34,872 nt of DNA from an uncultured Anaerolineales bacterium. Its GTDB lineage: Bacteria; Chloroflexota; Anaerolineae; Anaerolineales; UBA4823. Position 1 is the first letter of the stretch; every line of letters starts with the position of its first letter. The stretch lies in assembly GCA_937928795.1 (NCBI GenBank), contig CALFWB010000032.1, positions 1 through 34,872 on the forward strand, written 5' to 3'. Of the stretch, positions 8,773-16,488 are shown one piece after another. The notes beneath the pieces are model-generated. The model did not search any database. It worked only from the letters and a program-made list of their open reading frames with translations, and was not told the DNA's origin. A program made the position numbers and the translations under genes.

Positions 8773-9669
8773 CTATGTTGTCTCTTTGCTCACCTCACAA
8801 CCGCTTGCCAAGGCGAGCGCGCCACAACTTCCGGCGAGATCGCCCAGCAACGGCCGGGTCACAACCTGATCAATTTCCGCTGCCAGGTATGGCAAATAGC
8901 CGCCGCTATACTCAAGGGTTTTCTGGCGAACTCTGTGGAGCAAACCCGGCTGCTTCATCACCCCGCCGCCGAGAAGAATGCGTTGGGGGCTTAGCGTGAA
9001 AAGGAAATTTGTTAACGATAAAGCGAGGTAATGGGCTTCTAATTCCCAAGCTGGATGATCAGGTGGCAGATTCTGAGCCTTTTCTCGCCAACGTTGGAAG
9101 ATTGCTTCGCCGCTTGCTAATCCCTCTAGACAATCTCCGTGATAGGGACAACAGCCGGGAAAGGGGTCTCGCTGTAGATCGTGCGGGATGCGAATATGCC
9201 CCATTTCTGGGTGAAATCTTCCGTGCAATAATTTGCCGTTTACCCTCCCACCACCTCCGATGCCGGTACCAACGGTGATGTACAGGAAATTATCGAGGTT
9301 TTGAGCTGCGCCCCACCGCCATTCGCCGAGCGCTGCGCCGTTCACGTCTGTATCTACGCTAACAGGGAGTGCAAACGCCTCTTGAAGGGTCTGCACCCAA
9401 TTGAAACCCTGCCAAGCTAGTTTGGGGGTCAAGCCAATCTGTCCGTAGGTTGGTGAAGAAGGGTGAATATCGAGCGGACCAAAGGCTGCTATGCCAATTG
9501 CGGTGATCGGTTCAAAGCGTTGCTCGCACTCTTTGAGGAAATTGATAAGTAAAGGGAGCGTGTCTGCCGGTGTTGTGGTTGGAATTGACTTCTGGGCAAA
9601 GAGGTGGGATGCATCCAGACCCACCACACATACCATTTTTGTACCACCTGCCTCGATGCCGGCTAGCAA
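8773..9669 (-). CDS. ROK-family sugar kinase, probable fructokinase
   Basis: This 298-residue ROK kinase would phosphorylate a hexose with ATP in the cytosol. It has the N-terminal phosphate motif (GIEAGGTK, residues 4-11), an Asp pair in VDTDVNGAALGE, the glycine loop TVGTGIGGGG, and the ROK zinc site (HPEMGHI followed by GCCPYHGDCLEGLASG). The DCLEGLASG form is typical of the YdhR/GmuE fructokinase branch, so fructose is the likeliest substrate, with glucose or mannose as alternatives. The start is TTG at 9669. A stop codon lies two codons upstream, and the next ATG would remove the phosphate motif. The gene overlaps the end of elp3 by 7 bases, so the two are translationally coupled. Confidence 0.88.
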   Translation of the reverse strand: MLAGIEAGGTKMVCVVGLDASHLFAQKSIPTTTPADTLPLLINFLKECEQRFEPITAIGIAAFGPLDIHPSSPTYGQIGLTPKLAWQGFNWVQTLQEAFALPVSVDTDVNGAALGEWRWGAAQNLDNFLYITVGTGIGGGGRVNGKLLHGRFHPEMGHIRIPHDLQRDPFPGCCPYHGDCLEGLASGEAIFQRWREKAQNLPPDHPAWELEAHYLALSLTNFLFTLSPQRILLGGGVMKQPGLLHRVRQKTLEYSGGYLPYLAAEIDQVVTRPLLGDLAGSCGALALASGCEVSKETT

Positions 9670-11273
9670 TTGTCATCACTCCGAATGTCTTTGATCAGAT
9701 AAAGCTCACCGCGTTTGAAACCGCGTTGTAGATAATATTGCCGCGTGCCAACGGCGGCAATCACTGCCATTTTGGGATAACCGCGTTGCCGAGCAACCTG
9801 TTCCGCCCAATGGATCAAACGGGTGCCTAAACCGCTGTGCTGGGCTGCACCGGGTTGATCTTTTCCCAATTCGACCGATTGACCATAGACATGCACTTCG
9901 CGAATCAAGGCCGCTTCTTTGAGTTCAGGAATGAAGGCATTTTTGCCACCGTCATACGGTAAAGAAAGGCGCAGGAAGCCGGCTAAATGGTCTTCTTCGG
10001 TTACAAAACTTAGGAAGTGTTCTTCAGAGACATCGGTTGAATAAACAATGACCTCGGTGCGTAAGCGACGCTGATCGAGAGGGCGTTGGCCAATCTCGCG
10101 ACAACGGATGCATTCGCAGCGCGTGCCGCGCCGTTGTAATTCGCGGTGGACGTCCTGACGCAAGCTGGTGACTTTGTTGCCATCTACGACATAGGTTGAG
10201 GGGATATCGCGAATCACGCGGTTGACCCGACAGTAACGCGGGATGGTTGGTTTAATGTCGGCGATGAGTTCGATCAACTCTTGGGTTGTATAAGGTTGAT
10301 AACCGCCAGCTTGCCAGATCGTATATAACTCGGTGTTTTCGAGCAATTGAGTAGGGTAGATTTTAATTTCATCGGGACAAAAACCCTCCCACAGGCGCTG
10401 AAAGTCACGCCGATCGGATTCGGGAGTGGCACCGAGCAAATTGGGCATCCAGTGCAAGACGATCTTAAACCCTGCCATGCGCAGAAGGTTAACGGCTTGG
10501 CGGGTTTGCTGTACCGTATGGCCGCGCCGGTTCAAAGCCAGAATCTCATCGTTGAAGCTTTGGGCGCCCATTTGGACTTTGGTAACGCCAAGTTTACGCA
10601 GCCAAACGATCTCCTCAGGCGTAATTTCGTCCGGGCGGGTTTCGATGACCAGTCCAACATTGCGGTGAGAAGCCGTCTCATTGACGTGGAAGGCTTCCTC
10701 CAGCGTTGCGGTGGGAAAGCCGTTCATGGCATCAAAGCAACGATGGATAAACCACTGCTGGTAATCGCGGCGATAAGCGCTCCATGTGCCGCCTAAGATG
10801 AGCAGTTCAATCTTGTCGGTTGGATGGCCGACTTCGGCAAGGGCTTGCATTCGGGATGCTACTTGATCGAAGGGATCAAATTGATGTTCCACCGCCCGCC
10901 GCGCACCGGGCTCATCGGCAATATAGCTTTTGGGCATGTTTTCTTCTGTAGGGCAGAAGATACATTTTGCCGGGCAGGGATAGGGTTTGGTGAGTACGGT
11001 AACCGTGGTGACTCCAGAGCTGGTGCGCACTGGCTTCAAGCGCAAGCGGGCAAGGAGTTGAGGATCTGCAGCCAACTTGCCCTCGGCGACCAGGTGATGA
11101 TAAGCTGCCACCAACGCATTCTTGCCCAAATAGCCACCACCGGGTAAGGGATGACGCCGCAGGGCATCGCTCACTTCACTCCCTTGCCGAACCTGCTCAA
11201 CGACCTTTTTCGCCAGATCAAGGTGTTGGGCGATTTCTCGCCTTTTTTCTTTCCATAATAGCTGTCGTTCCAT
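9663..11273 (-). CDS. elp3: Stand-alone Elp3-family tRNA uridine(34) acetyltransferase
   Basis: Elp3 combines a radical-SAM domain and a lysine-acetyltransferase-like (GNAT) domain to place a carboxymethyl-type modification on C5 of wobble U34 in tRNA. This 536-residue protein shows the full layout. There is a basic N-terminal tRNA-binding region, a 4Fe-4S/SAM motif CPAKCIFC (Cys100, Cys104, Cys107), barrel motifs (LGGTWSAY, ETRPDEI, LGVTKVQMGAQS, KIVLHWMPNLLG), a further cysteine cluster (RCECIRCRE) and a C-terminal GNAT part (GLGTRLIHWAEQ, VGTRQYYLQRGF). No other Elongator subunit is present, as in Dehalococcoides, whose Elp3 works alone. The ATG has a weak upstream AGGAA. It is the first gene of a two-gene operon with the ROK kinase. 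Confidence 0.93.
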   Translation of the reverse strand: MERQLLWKEKRREIAQHLDLAKKVVEQVRQGSEVSDALRRHPLPGGGYLGKNALVAAYHHLVAEGKLAADPQLLARLRLKPVRTSSGVTTVTVLTKPYPCPAKCIFCPTEENMPKSYIADEPGARRAVEHQFDPFDQVASRMQALAEVGHPTDKIELLILGGTWSAYRRDYQQWFIHRCFDAMNGFPTATLEEAFHVNETASHRNVGLVIETRPDEITPEEIVWLRKLGVTKVQMGAQSFNDEILALNRRGHTVQQTRQAVNLLRMAGFKIVLHWMPNLLGATPESDRRDFQRLWEGFCPDEIKIYPTQLLENTELYTIWQAGGYQPYTTQELIELIADIKPTIPRYCRVNRVIRDIPSTYVVDGNKVTSLRQDVHRELQRRGTRCECIRCREIGQRPLDQRRLRTEVIVYSTDVSEEHFLSFVTEEDHLAGFLRLSLPYDGGKNAFIPELKEAALIREVHVYGQSVELGKDQPGAAQHSGLGTRLIHWAEQVARQRGYPKMAVIAAVGTRQYYLQRGFKRGELYLIKDIRSDDNC

Positions 11274-11302
11274 GTTTTACAATGCGTTCCTGTTCTCGGT
11301 AA

Positions 11303-11332
11303 ATTTTACCAAAGTCTTGGTTGCTTGAACAA
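11303..11332 (-). promoter_or_regulatory. Probable elp3 promoter
   Basis: On the minus strand a -10 box TAAAAT (11308-11303) lies 18 bases from a partial -35 box TTGTTC (11332-11327). It would give a leader of about 25 nt before the elp3 ATG. It is divergent from the phosphoesterase promoter. Confidence 0.45.
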
Positions 11333-11344
11333 TCTCCAATGTCA

Positions 11345-11372
11345 TCAACATTTTGACAATTGTGAGTATAAT
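11345..11372 (+). promoter_or_regulatory. Probable promoter of the phosphoesterase gene
   Basis: A perfect TATAAT (11367-11372) is preceded, with a 16-base spacer, by TCAACA (11345-11350, four of six consensus bases). The predicted transcript starts near 11379, leaving a short leader with no clear Shine-Dalgarno before the ATG at 11402. Confidence 0.5.
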
Positions 11373-11401
11373 ATGTTAAAGTCTCGTCGAACTTGCCTCT
11401 C

Positions 11402-12130
11402 ATGCGCGTCCTCGTTTTTTCTGATGTCCATGCGAACTTAACTGCTCTAGAGCGGACTCTAGCCGATGCAGATGAATATGATGCAGTCTGGTGTCTTGGG
11501 GATTTGGTCGGCTACGGGCCTGATCCAAATGAGTGCATTGAACGCATTCGTCACTTGCCGAACCTGACATGTATCTTGGGCAATCATGATGCAGCCGTTC
11601 TGGGCTTAATCGAAATTGAGGCGTTCAATCATGAAGCCCGCCGCGCTATTCAATGGACGAGGCGGGAGCTAAGCGAGGCTAACCTCTCTTTTCTGAGAAA
11701 ATTGCCCGAGCGGGTCGTCATCGGGGATGTTACCCTCGTGCATGGCAGCCCGCGCCAGCCGGTCTGGGAGTATCTATTAGATTCTCAGACTGCCCGCTAT
11801 AATTTCGATTTTTTCGACACCTCTTTTTGTTTTGTTGGGCATACCCATTTACCCATCCTCTTTCATCTCAACGAAGTTGATCCCTATCCAACCGGGGGGT
11901 ATTTGCCCCCCAACCAAGCCATTCAATTGACCCCGCGCGAGATTGTCAATCCCGGTTCGGTCGGGCAACCGCGCGATCGCGATCCGCGGGCTGCCTATGC
12001 CATCTATGATACCGAGACGCATATCTTCGAACATCGCCGCGTGGACTATGATATTCCAGCAGTTCAGAACCGAATGCGCTCGATAGGGTTGCCCTTACGC
12101 CATATCGAACGGCTTGCCTTAGGCTGGTAA
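11402..12130 (+). CDS. Calcineurin-like metallophosphoesterase (YfcE/MJ0936-like)
   Basis: This is a 242-residue two-metal phosphoesterase. Metal-binding motifs are in order: SDVHANLTAL (D8, H10), CLGDLVGYGPDP, LGNHDAA, LVHGSP and GHTHLP, then the family signature IVNPGSVGQPRDRDPRAAY. The NPGSVGQPRD form with GYGPDPNE is typical of small bacterial phosphodiesterases whose natural substrate is usually unknown. I chose the ATG at 11402. An in-frame TTG at 11393 would add only three residues and has no ribosome-binding site. The protein is cytosolic. It is followed after 87 bases by a lipoprotein gene on the same strand, which may or may not be co-transcribed. Confidence 0.9.
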   Translation: MRVLVFSDVHANLTALERTLADADEYDAVWCLGDLVGYGPDPNECIERIRHLPNLTCILGNHDAAVLGLIEIEAFNHEARRAIQWTRRELSEANLSFLRKLPERVVIGDVTLVHGSPRQPVWEYLLDSQTARYNFDFFDTSFCFVGHTHLPILFHLNEVDPYPTGGYLPPNQAIQLTPREIVNPGSVGQPRDRDPRAAYAIYDTETHIFEHRRVDYDIPAVQNRMRSIGLPLRHIERLALGW

Positions 12131-12217
12131 GATGGGGAACGCTTTAAGTTCTTGAAGCGTCTTATCGGTGGAAATCTCTAAACGTTTTCCTCAGTCGAGC
12201 AATTTTGGAGAGAGAAA

Positions 12218-13186
12218 GTGAAATCACATCCTTCATTTACCCTTAAGTTCTGGGCAGGGATGCTCTTGGGCGCGCTGTTGCTTGCTGCCTGCGCTGCTCG
12301 TGCTCCCAGCCCAAATCGTAGCGTCGATATGGGCATAGAACCCGGTAAAAGTTTTGCGCCGGAGTATGGAGCTGCTTTTCCTGCTCAACCGCAAGAGATT
12401 CCAGGAGGGTTTGCCAGCAACGCGCCGACCTCGGTTGAACGAATGGTGATCAAGAACGCTAACCTGTCACTCATCGTCAAAGACCCGGCCGCCGAGATGA
12501 ACACCATAGCTAGGATGGCAGAGAGAATGGGGGGCTATGTGGTCTCGGCCGAGCTTTATCAGACGACCACCGCCAGCGGCAAGGAAGTGCCGCGCGCCTC
12601 GATCACGATTCGCGTCCCAGCCGAAAAGCTCGATCAAGCCTTGGGTGAGATTAAGGCTCTCTCGAAAGAACCCCCCCAAAGTGAGAAGATTAACAGCCAA
12701 GACATTACCGCCGAATACACCGATCTCGACTCACGCTTGCGCAACCTAAGACGTGCTGAAGAACAATTGCAAGAGATCATGGATCGGGCTTATTCAACTG
12801 AGGACGTGTTGAACGTCTATCAGCAGCTAACCCAAGTGCGCGAGCAGATCGAAGTCATTGAGGGGCAAATGAAATATTATCGTGAGTCGGTAGCCCTTTC
12901 GGCGATCAGTGTTGATCTGATTGCGGAAGAGTCGGTTGAGCCTTTGAGCGTGGCGGGCTGGAAGCCTGTCGGGGTCGCCCGTGATGCGCTCCAAGCCTTG
13001 ATCAACGCTGTTCAATTCTTGATCAATGCAACTATCTGGATCGTCATCTTTGTCCTGCCGGTGCTTTTGATGGTCTACGGCATCTTCTTCCTGCCCCTGC
13101 GGGCTTTATGGCGTTTGCTTCACCGTCGACGCAAGCCCCAAACGGCTCCACCTTCCGAGCCGCCTTCACCTTCTATCCAATCCTAG
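12218..13186 (+). CDS. DUF4349-type membrane-anchored lipoprotein
   Basis: The 322-residue product begins with a lipoprotein signal peptide (hydrophobic stretch about 11-23, lipobox LAAC with the lipidated Cys25). A proline/serine-rich linker and an extracytoplasmic domain follow (about 70-250), starting MVIKNANLSLIVKDP and containing a coiled-coil region (DLDSRLRNLRRAEEQLQEIM, continuing to about residue 220). The C-terminal end holds a transmembrane helix (about 265-292) and a basic, proline-rich tail (RRRKPQTAPPSEPPSPS). This is the layout of DUF4349 proteins, whose function is not established. The start is GTG, chosen because GGAGAG sits just upstream and the signal peptide begins there. 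Lipid plus C-terminal helix suggests anchoring at both ends. Confidence 0.85.
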   Translation: MKSHPSFTLKFWAGMLLGALLLAACAARAPSPNRSVDMGIEPGKSFAPEYGAAFPAQPQEIPGGFASNAPTSVERMVIKNANLSLIVKDPAAEMNTIARMAERMGGYVVSAELYQTTTASGKEVPRASITIRVPAEKLDQALGEIKALSKEPPQSEKINSQDITAEYTDLDSRLRNLRRAEEQLQEIMDRAYSTEDVLNVYQQLTQVREQIEVIEGQMKYYRESVALSAISVDLIAEESVEPLSVAGWKPVGVARDALQALINAVQFLINATIWIVIFVLPVLLMVYGIFFLPLRALWRLLHRRRKPQTAPPSEPPSPSIQS

Positions 13187-13200
13187 CAGCGCCTAGCGCC

Positions 13201-13569
13201 TCACTCACTCCAAGCCACCACGAGCGCAATCGCCAACGCGTTGGTGTGAGTGAGGCTCACCGACCAGCCTTGGATGCCCAATGTTTCAGCTTCTTGCAAC
13301 GCTCGGCCGTGAAGGATAAGAGAGGGTTGGTGCGAAACATCGTGGGTGACTTCAATGTCTAGCCAGCTCACGGCGCCGATGCCGCAACCTAGGGCTTTAG
13401 AGACGGCTTCTTTTGCTGCAAAGCGGGCTGCTAAGGAAGAAGAGCGCGAACGATAGCATTCGATCTCTTGGGCTGTAAAAACCCTCTGTAAGAAGCGTTC
13501 GCCATAGCGTTCGAGCACTTCTTCAAAGCGCCGGATTTCGACTGCGTCAATTCCGCTTCGGATCCGCAT
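13201..13569 (-). CDS. acpS: Holo-[acyl-carrier-protein] synthase
   Basis: AcpS transfers 4'-phosphopantetheine from CoA to a serine of acyl carrier protein and so activates fatty acid synthesis. The product has the N-terminal metal-binding motif (SGIDAVEIRRFEEVL), the central RFAAKEAVSKALGCGIG motif whose Glu binds Mg2+, and the SLTHTNALAIALV end. The ATG at 13569 gives MRIRSGIDAVEI, which matches the usual family start and about 122 residues. An in-frame GTG at 13587 would add six residues and overlap the stop of the upstream peptidase gene as GTGA, so translation is probably coupled either way. It is third in an operon with the two M16 peptidases, a conserved but functionally unrelated-looking neighbour. 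Confidence 0.93.
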   Translation of the reverse strand: MRIRSGIDAVEIRRFEEVLERYGERFLQRVFTAQEIECYRSRSSSLAARFAAKEAVSKALGCGIGAVSWLDIEVTHDVSHQPSLILHGRALQEAETLGIQGWSVSLTHTNALAIALVVAWSE

Positions 13570-13583
13570 GGATTCGCTCAATC

Positions 13584-14882
13584 TCACTCGAGGCTACCTG
13601 CAATGGCGATCGCCAAACGCTGCGGGTCAAGGTACTTTTGCGCAGTCTCTAAGATTTGCTCGCGCGTGATCGAACGCACCAAATCGGCGTATTGCCGGTA
13701 GTAATTCAAGCCTAATCCATAGCGTTCTAAATTCCCTAGAGCATAGGCAACACCCATATTGGACTCCAAAGAAAGCGGCAGTCGCCCGATAAAGTTTGCC
13801 TGGCTATCACTGAGTTCTTCCTCGCTGACCGTCTCTTCGACAAAGCGTTGAATTTCTTGGCGGATCAGCGCGATTGCCCGTTCGACGTTCTGCGGGGCAA
13901 CGCCAGCAGCCACCGTCCAACTGCCCGGACCGATTCCGGAATTGAGGCTGGAATAGGCGTAATAGGCTAAGCCGGCCCTTTCGCGGACGGCATCTCCGAT
14001 CCGTCCCATTAAGCCAAACTGCCCCAAAATGCTATTGCCAATTGCTGCGCTCATGTATTGCGGGTCGTTACGCCTCGGACCAATTGAACCAATGAGCAAG
14101 TCAACTTGCGGTTTGCCGGGGATGAAGACCTTTTTCTGCACCGTCTCGCTAAGCGGATGGAGGGGGGGCAATTCTGGAGGTGAAGGTTGGTCAGGATTTT
14201 GCCAGTCGGCAAGATGTTCGGAAAGAATAGCTAAAGCATCGGAAGGGTTAATAGCGCCGACAATGACGATTACCATACCCTGCGGCCCGTAATGGAGACG
14301 GTGAAAGTTTACCAAATCTTCAAGCGAGATTTGTTGGACGGTTTCGGTTGTCCCTTCTTCGGGAAAGCGATAAGGATGATCGGCAAAGACGATCTCGTCA
14401 AAGGCGAGCGATGCCATTTCGGCCGTGTCTTGCGAGCGCAGAACTAAGCCGGTCAACACTTGCGTCCGCTTGCGTTCTACTTGTTCAGCAGGAAAGGTTG
14501 GTTCTCTCAGAGCCGAGGCAAAAATTTTACACAACATATCGAAGTCTTCGGTGAGCGATCGGCCGCCGAAGCTGGTGATATGGGTGCCGCCATCGAAGCT
14601 CAGGCTGGCAGCCGCCGATTCGAGCAGGTCGTAAAGGGTATTAAAGTCGAATGTTCGCGTGCCTAAAAGCAGACAATTTGCCGTGAAAGAAGCTAAGCCG
14701 AGCTTTTCGGGAGGGTCGAATAAACTGCCCACTTGTAGGTACCCGTTTAGGACAACCGAGGGGCTATTAAAATTTGAGCGGATGAGGACGACAATGCCGT
14801 TGGGCAGTTCAACTCGCGTGATGTCATCTTCACCGGGCAGCGAATTCGGAAGTGTAGGTGAAAATTGGAGCGATTGACTCAT
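13584..14882 (-). CDS. M16-family peptidase homologue, non-catalytic partner subunit
   Basis: The 432-residue protein has the two-lobed M16B fold (start RVELPNGIVVLI, second half with GLMGRIGDAVRERAGLAYYAYS). The zinc-binding HxxEH is missing: at the equivalent place it reads GLASFTANCLLLGT, so the His, Glu and His ligands are replaced by Ser65, Ala68 and Asn69. It keeps the C-terminal Arg-Ala-Gly-Leu-Ala-Tyr-Tyr segment that in heterodimeric M16B enzymes contributes to substrate binding. It is therefore probably the regulatory half of a heterodimer with the active peptidase encoded just upstream, two bases away. It has no signal peptide. The natural substrate is unknown. Confidence 0.92.
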   Translation of the reverse strand: MSQSLQFSPTLPNSLPGEDDITRVELPNGIVVLIRSNFNSPSVVLNGYLQVGSLFDPPEKLGLASFTANCLLLGTRTFDFNTLYDLLESAAASLSFDGGTHITSFGGRSLTEDFDMLCKIFASALREPTFPAEQVERKRTQVLTGLVLRSQDTAEMASLAFDEIVFADHPYRFPEEGTTETVQQISLEDLVNFHRLHYGPQGMVIVIVGAINPSDALAILSEHLADWQNPDQPSPPELPPLHPLSETVQKKVFIPGKPQVDLLIGSIGPRRNDPQYMSAAIGNSILGQFGLMGRIGDAVRERAGLAYYAYSSLNSGIGPGSWTVAAGVAPQNVERAIALIRQEIQRFVEETVSEEELSDSQANFIGRLPLSLESNMGVAYALGNLERYGLGLNYYRQYADLVRSITREQILETAQKYLDPQRLAIAIAGSLE

Positions 14883-14884
14883 GA

Positions 14885-16192
14885 TTACAGTTCGCTTTCT
14901 TCACTTTGGGGTGATGTGGAATCTTCGGGCAAGTAAACGCCCACGACGCGATTGCGCCGCAGAAAGTAGGTTTGCGTGACGCGTTGAACGTCCTCTGGGG
15001 TGACTTGTGCCAATCGATCGAGAATCTCAAGGTACCATTCGTAGGTGGCGAACATTTCAGAAAATCCCATCCAAAAGGCTTGATTGCTGATGCTTTCGCT
15101 GCCATATGCGAACAAAGCGCGGGCTTGTTTGCTAGCCCGGCGGATTTCTTCCGCTGGCGGGGGGGAATCTTGCAAGCGTTTGATTTCGTCCTCAATGCGC
15201 TGCAAGACTTGTTCGGCGGTCTTTTCGGGGCGGACAATGCAAGAGATGATATGCAGGAAGGGATCAATAGTCGCTCCAACCCCGCCATGCACGCTGACGG
15301 CGAGATCACCCTCAACCAGGGCGCGATAGAGACGCGAGGTCTTGTTGGAAATCCCGCCGCCGAAAATGTTGAGGTTGCTTGGACCCGTCAGCAAGCTATC
15401 GAGGATCATCAGAGGAATAAAGTCGGGGTGAGTAGAATTGGGGACATGATGAGCTAAGAGGAGATAAGTGGTATCATCAGGTCCCTGAACGGTTACGCGA
15501 CGTTCGCCTTGTTGGGGAGGTTCGGTACGGTTTAGGCGCGGCGGATCACTCCCCCGCGGAATGGGTTCGTACAGCTCACGCACTCGTTGAAGCATTGCTT
15601 CGGTTTCAAAGTCGCCGGCGATGGCTAACACGGCATTATTGGGGACATAATAGGTGCGATAATGCTGGTAGAGATCGTCCCGGGTCATAGTTTGCAGATC
15701 GACCAAGTCACCGATCACCTCGTGATGATAAGGATGAACGCGAAACGCAGCCGCTTGCACTTCTTCGTTGAGACGGAACAGAGGCTCGTTTTCGTTTCCT
15801 TGTCGCTCAGAGATAATTACCGTCCGTTCCGACTCGACTTCTTGGGGGTCAAAGAGACAATTCACCATGCGGTCAGCCTCAAGGTTTAGGGGGAGGTCGA
15901 TTTTGTCGGCGGGCATCGTTTCGAAACAGGTTGTCCAGTCGAGGTAAGTCATGGCATTCCACGAGCCACCTTCGCGCGAGATGGCTTTGTCGAGCATGGC
16001 GGCTGGGTAACGCGGCGTGCCTTTGAAGAGCATGTGTTCGATCCAGTGGGAAATGCCCGTCTTACCGCACGGTTCATCCCGCGAGCCAACGCGGTACCAA
16101 ATCCAGTGGCTGATGATGGGGGCGGTGTGAATTTCTTTTAGCAGCACCAATAAACCATTTGACAGAGTGACTTTGGTAATTGTTTCAGACAT
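14885..16192 (-). CDS. M16-family zinc metallopeptidase, catalytic subunit
   Basis: This 435-residue processing-peptidase-like enzyme has the inverted zinc motif HWIEH (His49, Glu52, His53) in GISHWIEHMLFKGT. The third ligand is probably Glu129 in VIISERQ. The N-terminal segment KVTLSNGLLVLLKE is typical for the family. The ATG at 16192 has GGAG seven bases upstream and places the first strand correctly. The frame is open to a codon at 16270, but that extension would cross the promoter and add an atypical hydrophobic N-terminus, so I rejected it. It is first of the three-gene operon peptidase, inactive peptidase homologue, acpS. It is predicted cytosolic and cuts peptides or leaders not identifiable from sequence. 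Confidence 0.93.
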   Translation of the reverse strand: MSETITKVTLSNGLLVLLKEIHTAPIISHWIWYRVGSRDEPCGKTGISHWIEHMLFKGTPRYPAAMLDKAISREGGSWNAMTYLDWTTCFETMPADKIDLPLNLEADRMVNCLFDPQEVESERTVIISERQGNENEPLFRLNEEVQAAAFRVHPYHHEVIGDLVDLQTMTRDDLYQHYRTYYVPNNAVLAIAGDFETEAMLQRVRELYEPIPRGSDPPRLNRTEPPQQGERRVTVQGPDDTTYLLLAHHVPNSTHPDFIPLMILDSLLTGPSNLNIFGGGISNKTSRLYRALVEGDLAVSVHGGVGATIDPFLHIISCIVRPEKTAEQVLQRIEDEIKRLQDSPPPAEEIRRASKQARALFAYGSESISNQAFWMGFSEMFATYEWYLEILDRLAQVTPEDVQRVTQTYFLRRNRVVGVYLPEDSTSPQSEESEL

Positions 16193-16222
16193 AGACGCTC
16201 CATTGAGAACAAGTGACACTGA

Positions 16223-16252
16223 ATAATACCATGATAGGATATTTATCAGCAA
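16223..16252 (-). promoter_or_regulatory. Promoter of the M16 peptidase-acpS operon
   Basis: On the minus strand a TATTAT -10 box (16228-16223) carries the extended TGn element and lies 18 bases from TTGCTG (16252-16247). The predicted start is near 16216, giving a leader of about 24 nt before the ATG at 16192. Confidence 0.55.
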
Positions 16253-16270
16253 TAATTGTGAGCTTTCCAC

Positions 16271-16299
16271 TTGTGATTTGTTTCACGTCTGGATATAAT
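16271..16299 (+). promoter_or_regulatory. Promoter of the flavoprotein reductase gene
   Basis: TTGTGA (16271-16276) and a perfect TATAAT (16294-16299) are separated by 17 bases. The predicted transcript begins near 16306, leaving a leader of about 180 nt before the GTG start at 16489. Confidence 0.65.
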
Positions 16300-16475
16300 C
16301 ACAAGAAGAAGAGTCAGTTTGGATTCTGATGTGAACACCGGAGCCTCTCTTTGTGAAAACAAATGAGAAGTTCGAGAGGAGACCTTTGTGTGGGTTTCTT
16401 CTACATTTACAGATTTTAGCTTCTAAAACAAAATGCGCATAGTGGAAAAGGATCTTAATCCATCATCGATCGGCT

Positions 16476-16484
16476 AAAGGAGGA
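16476..16484 (+). promoter_or_regulatory. Strong Shine-Dalgarno deciding a GTG start
   Basis: AAAGGAGGA ends four bases before the GTG at 16489. It is an almost perfect anti-16S match and is the reason for choosing this non-ATG start. Confidence 0.85.
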
Positions 16485-16488
16485 ACGC

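Noticed and set aside
7485-8999. Long open frames on the plus strand opposite fhs (189 codons at 7485-8054 and 196 codons at 8409-8999)
   Set aside because: They are antisense shadows of a well-conserved gene. Their products are Arg/Ser-rich and low in recognisable motifs, and no ribosome-binding sites are evident.
11353-11358. Perfect TTGACA before the phosphoesterase gene as -35 box
   Set aside because: It is only 8 bases from the TATAAT and 18 bases from a poor TAAAGT, so TCAACA at 11345 with a 16-base spacer fits better.
16193-16270. Upstream extension of the M16 catalytic peptidase by 26 residues
   Set aside because: It would run through the extended -10 promoter, lacks a Shine-Dalgarno and adds an atypical N-terminus. 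The ATG at 16192 has GGAG at good spacing.
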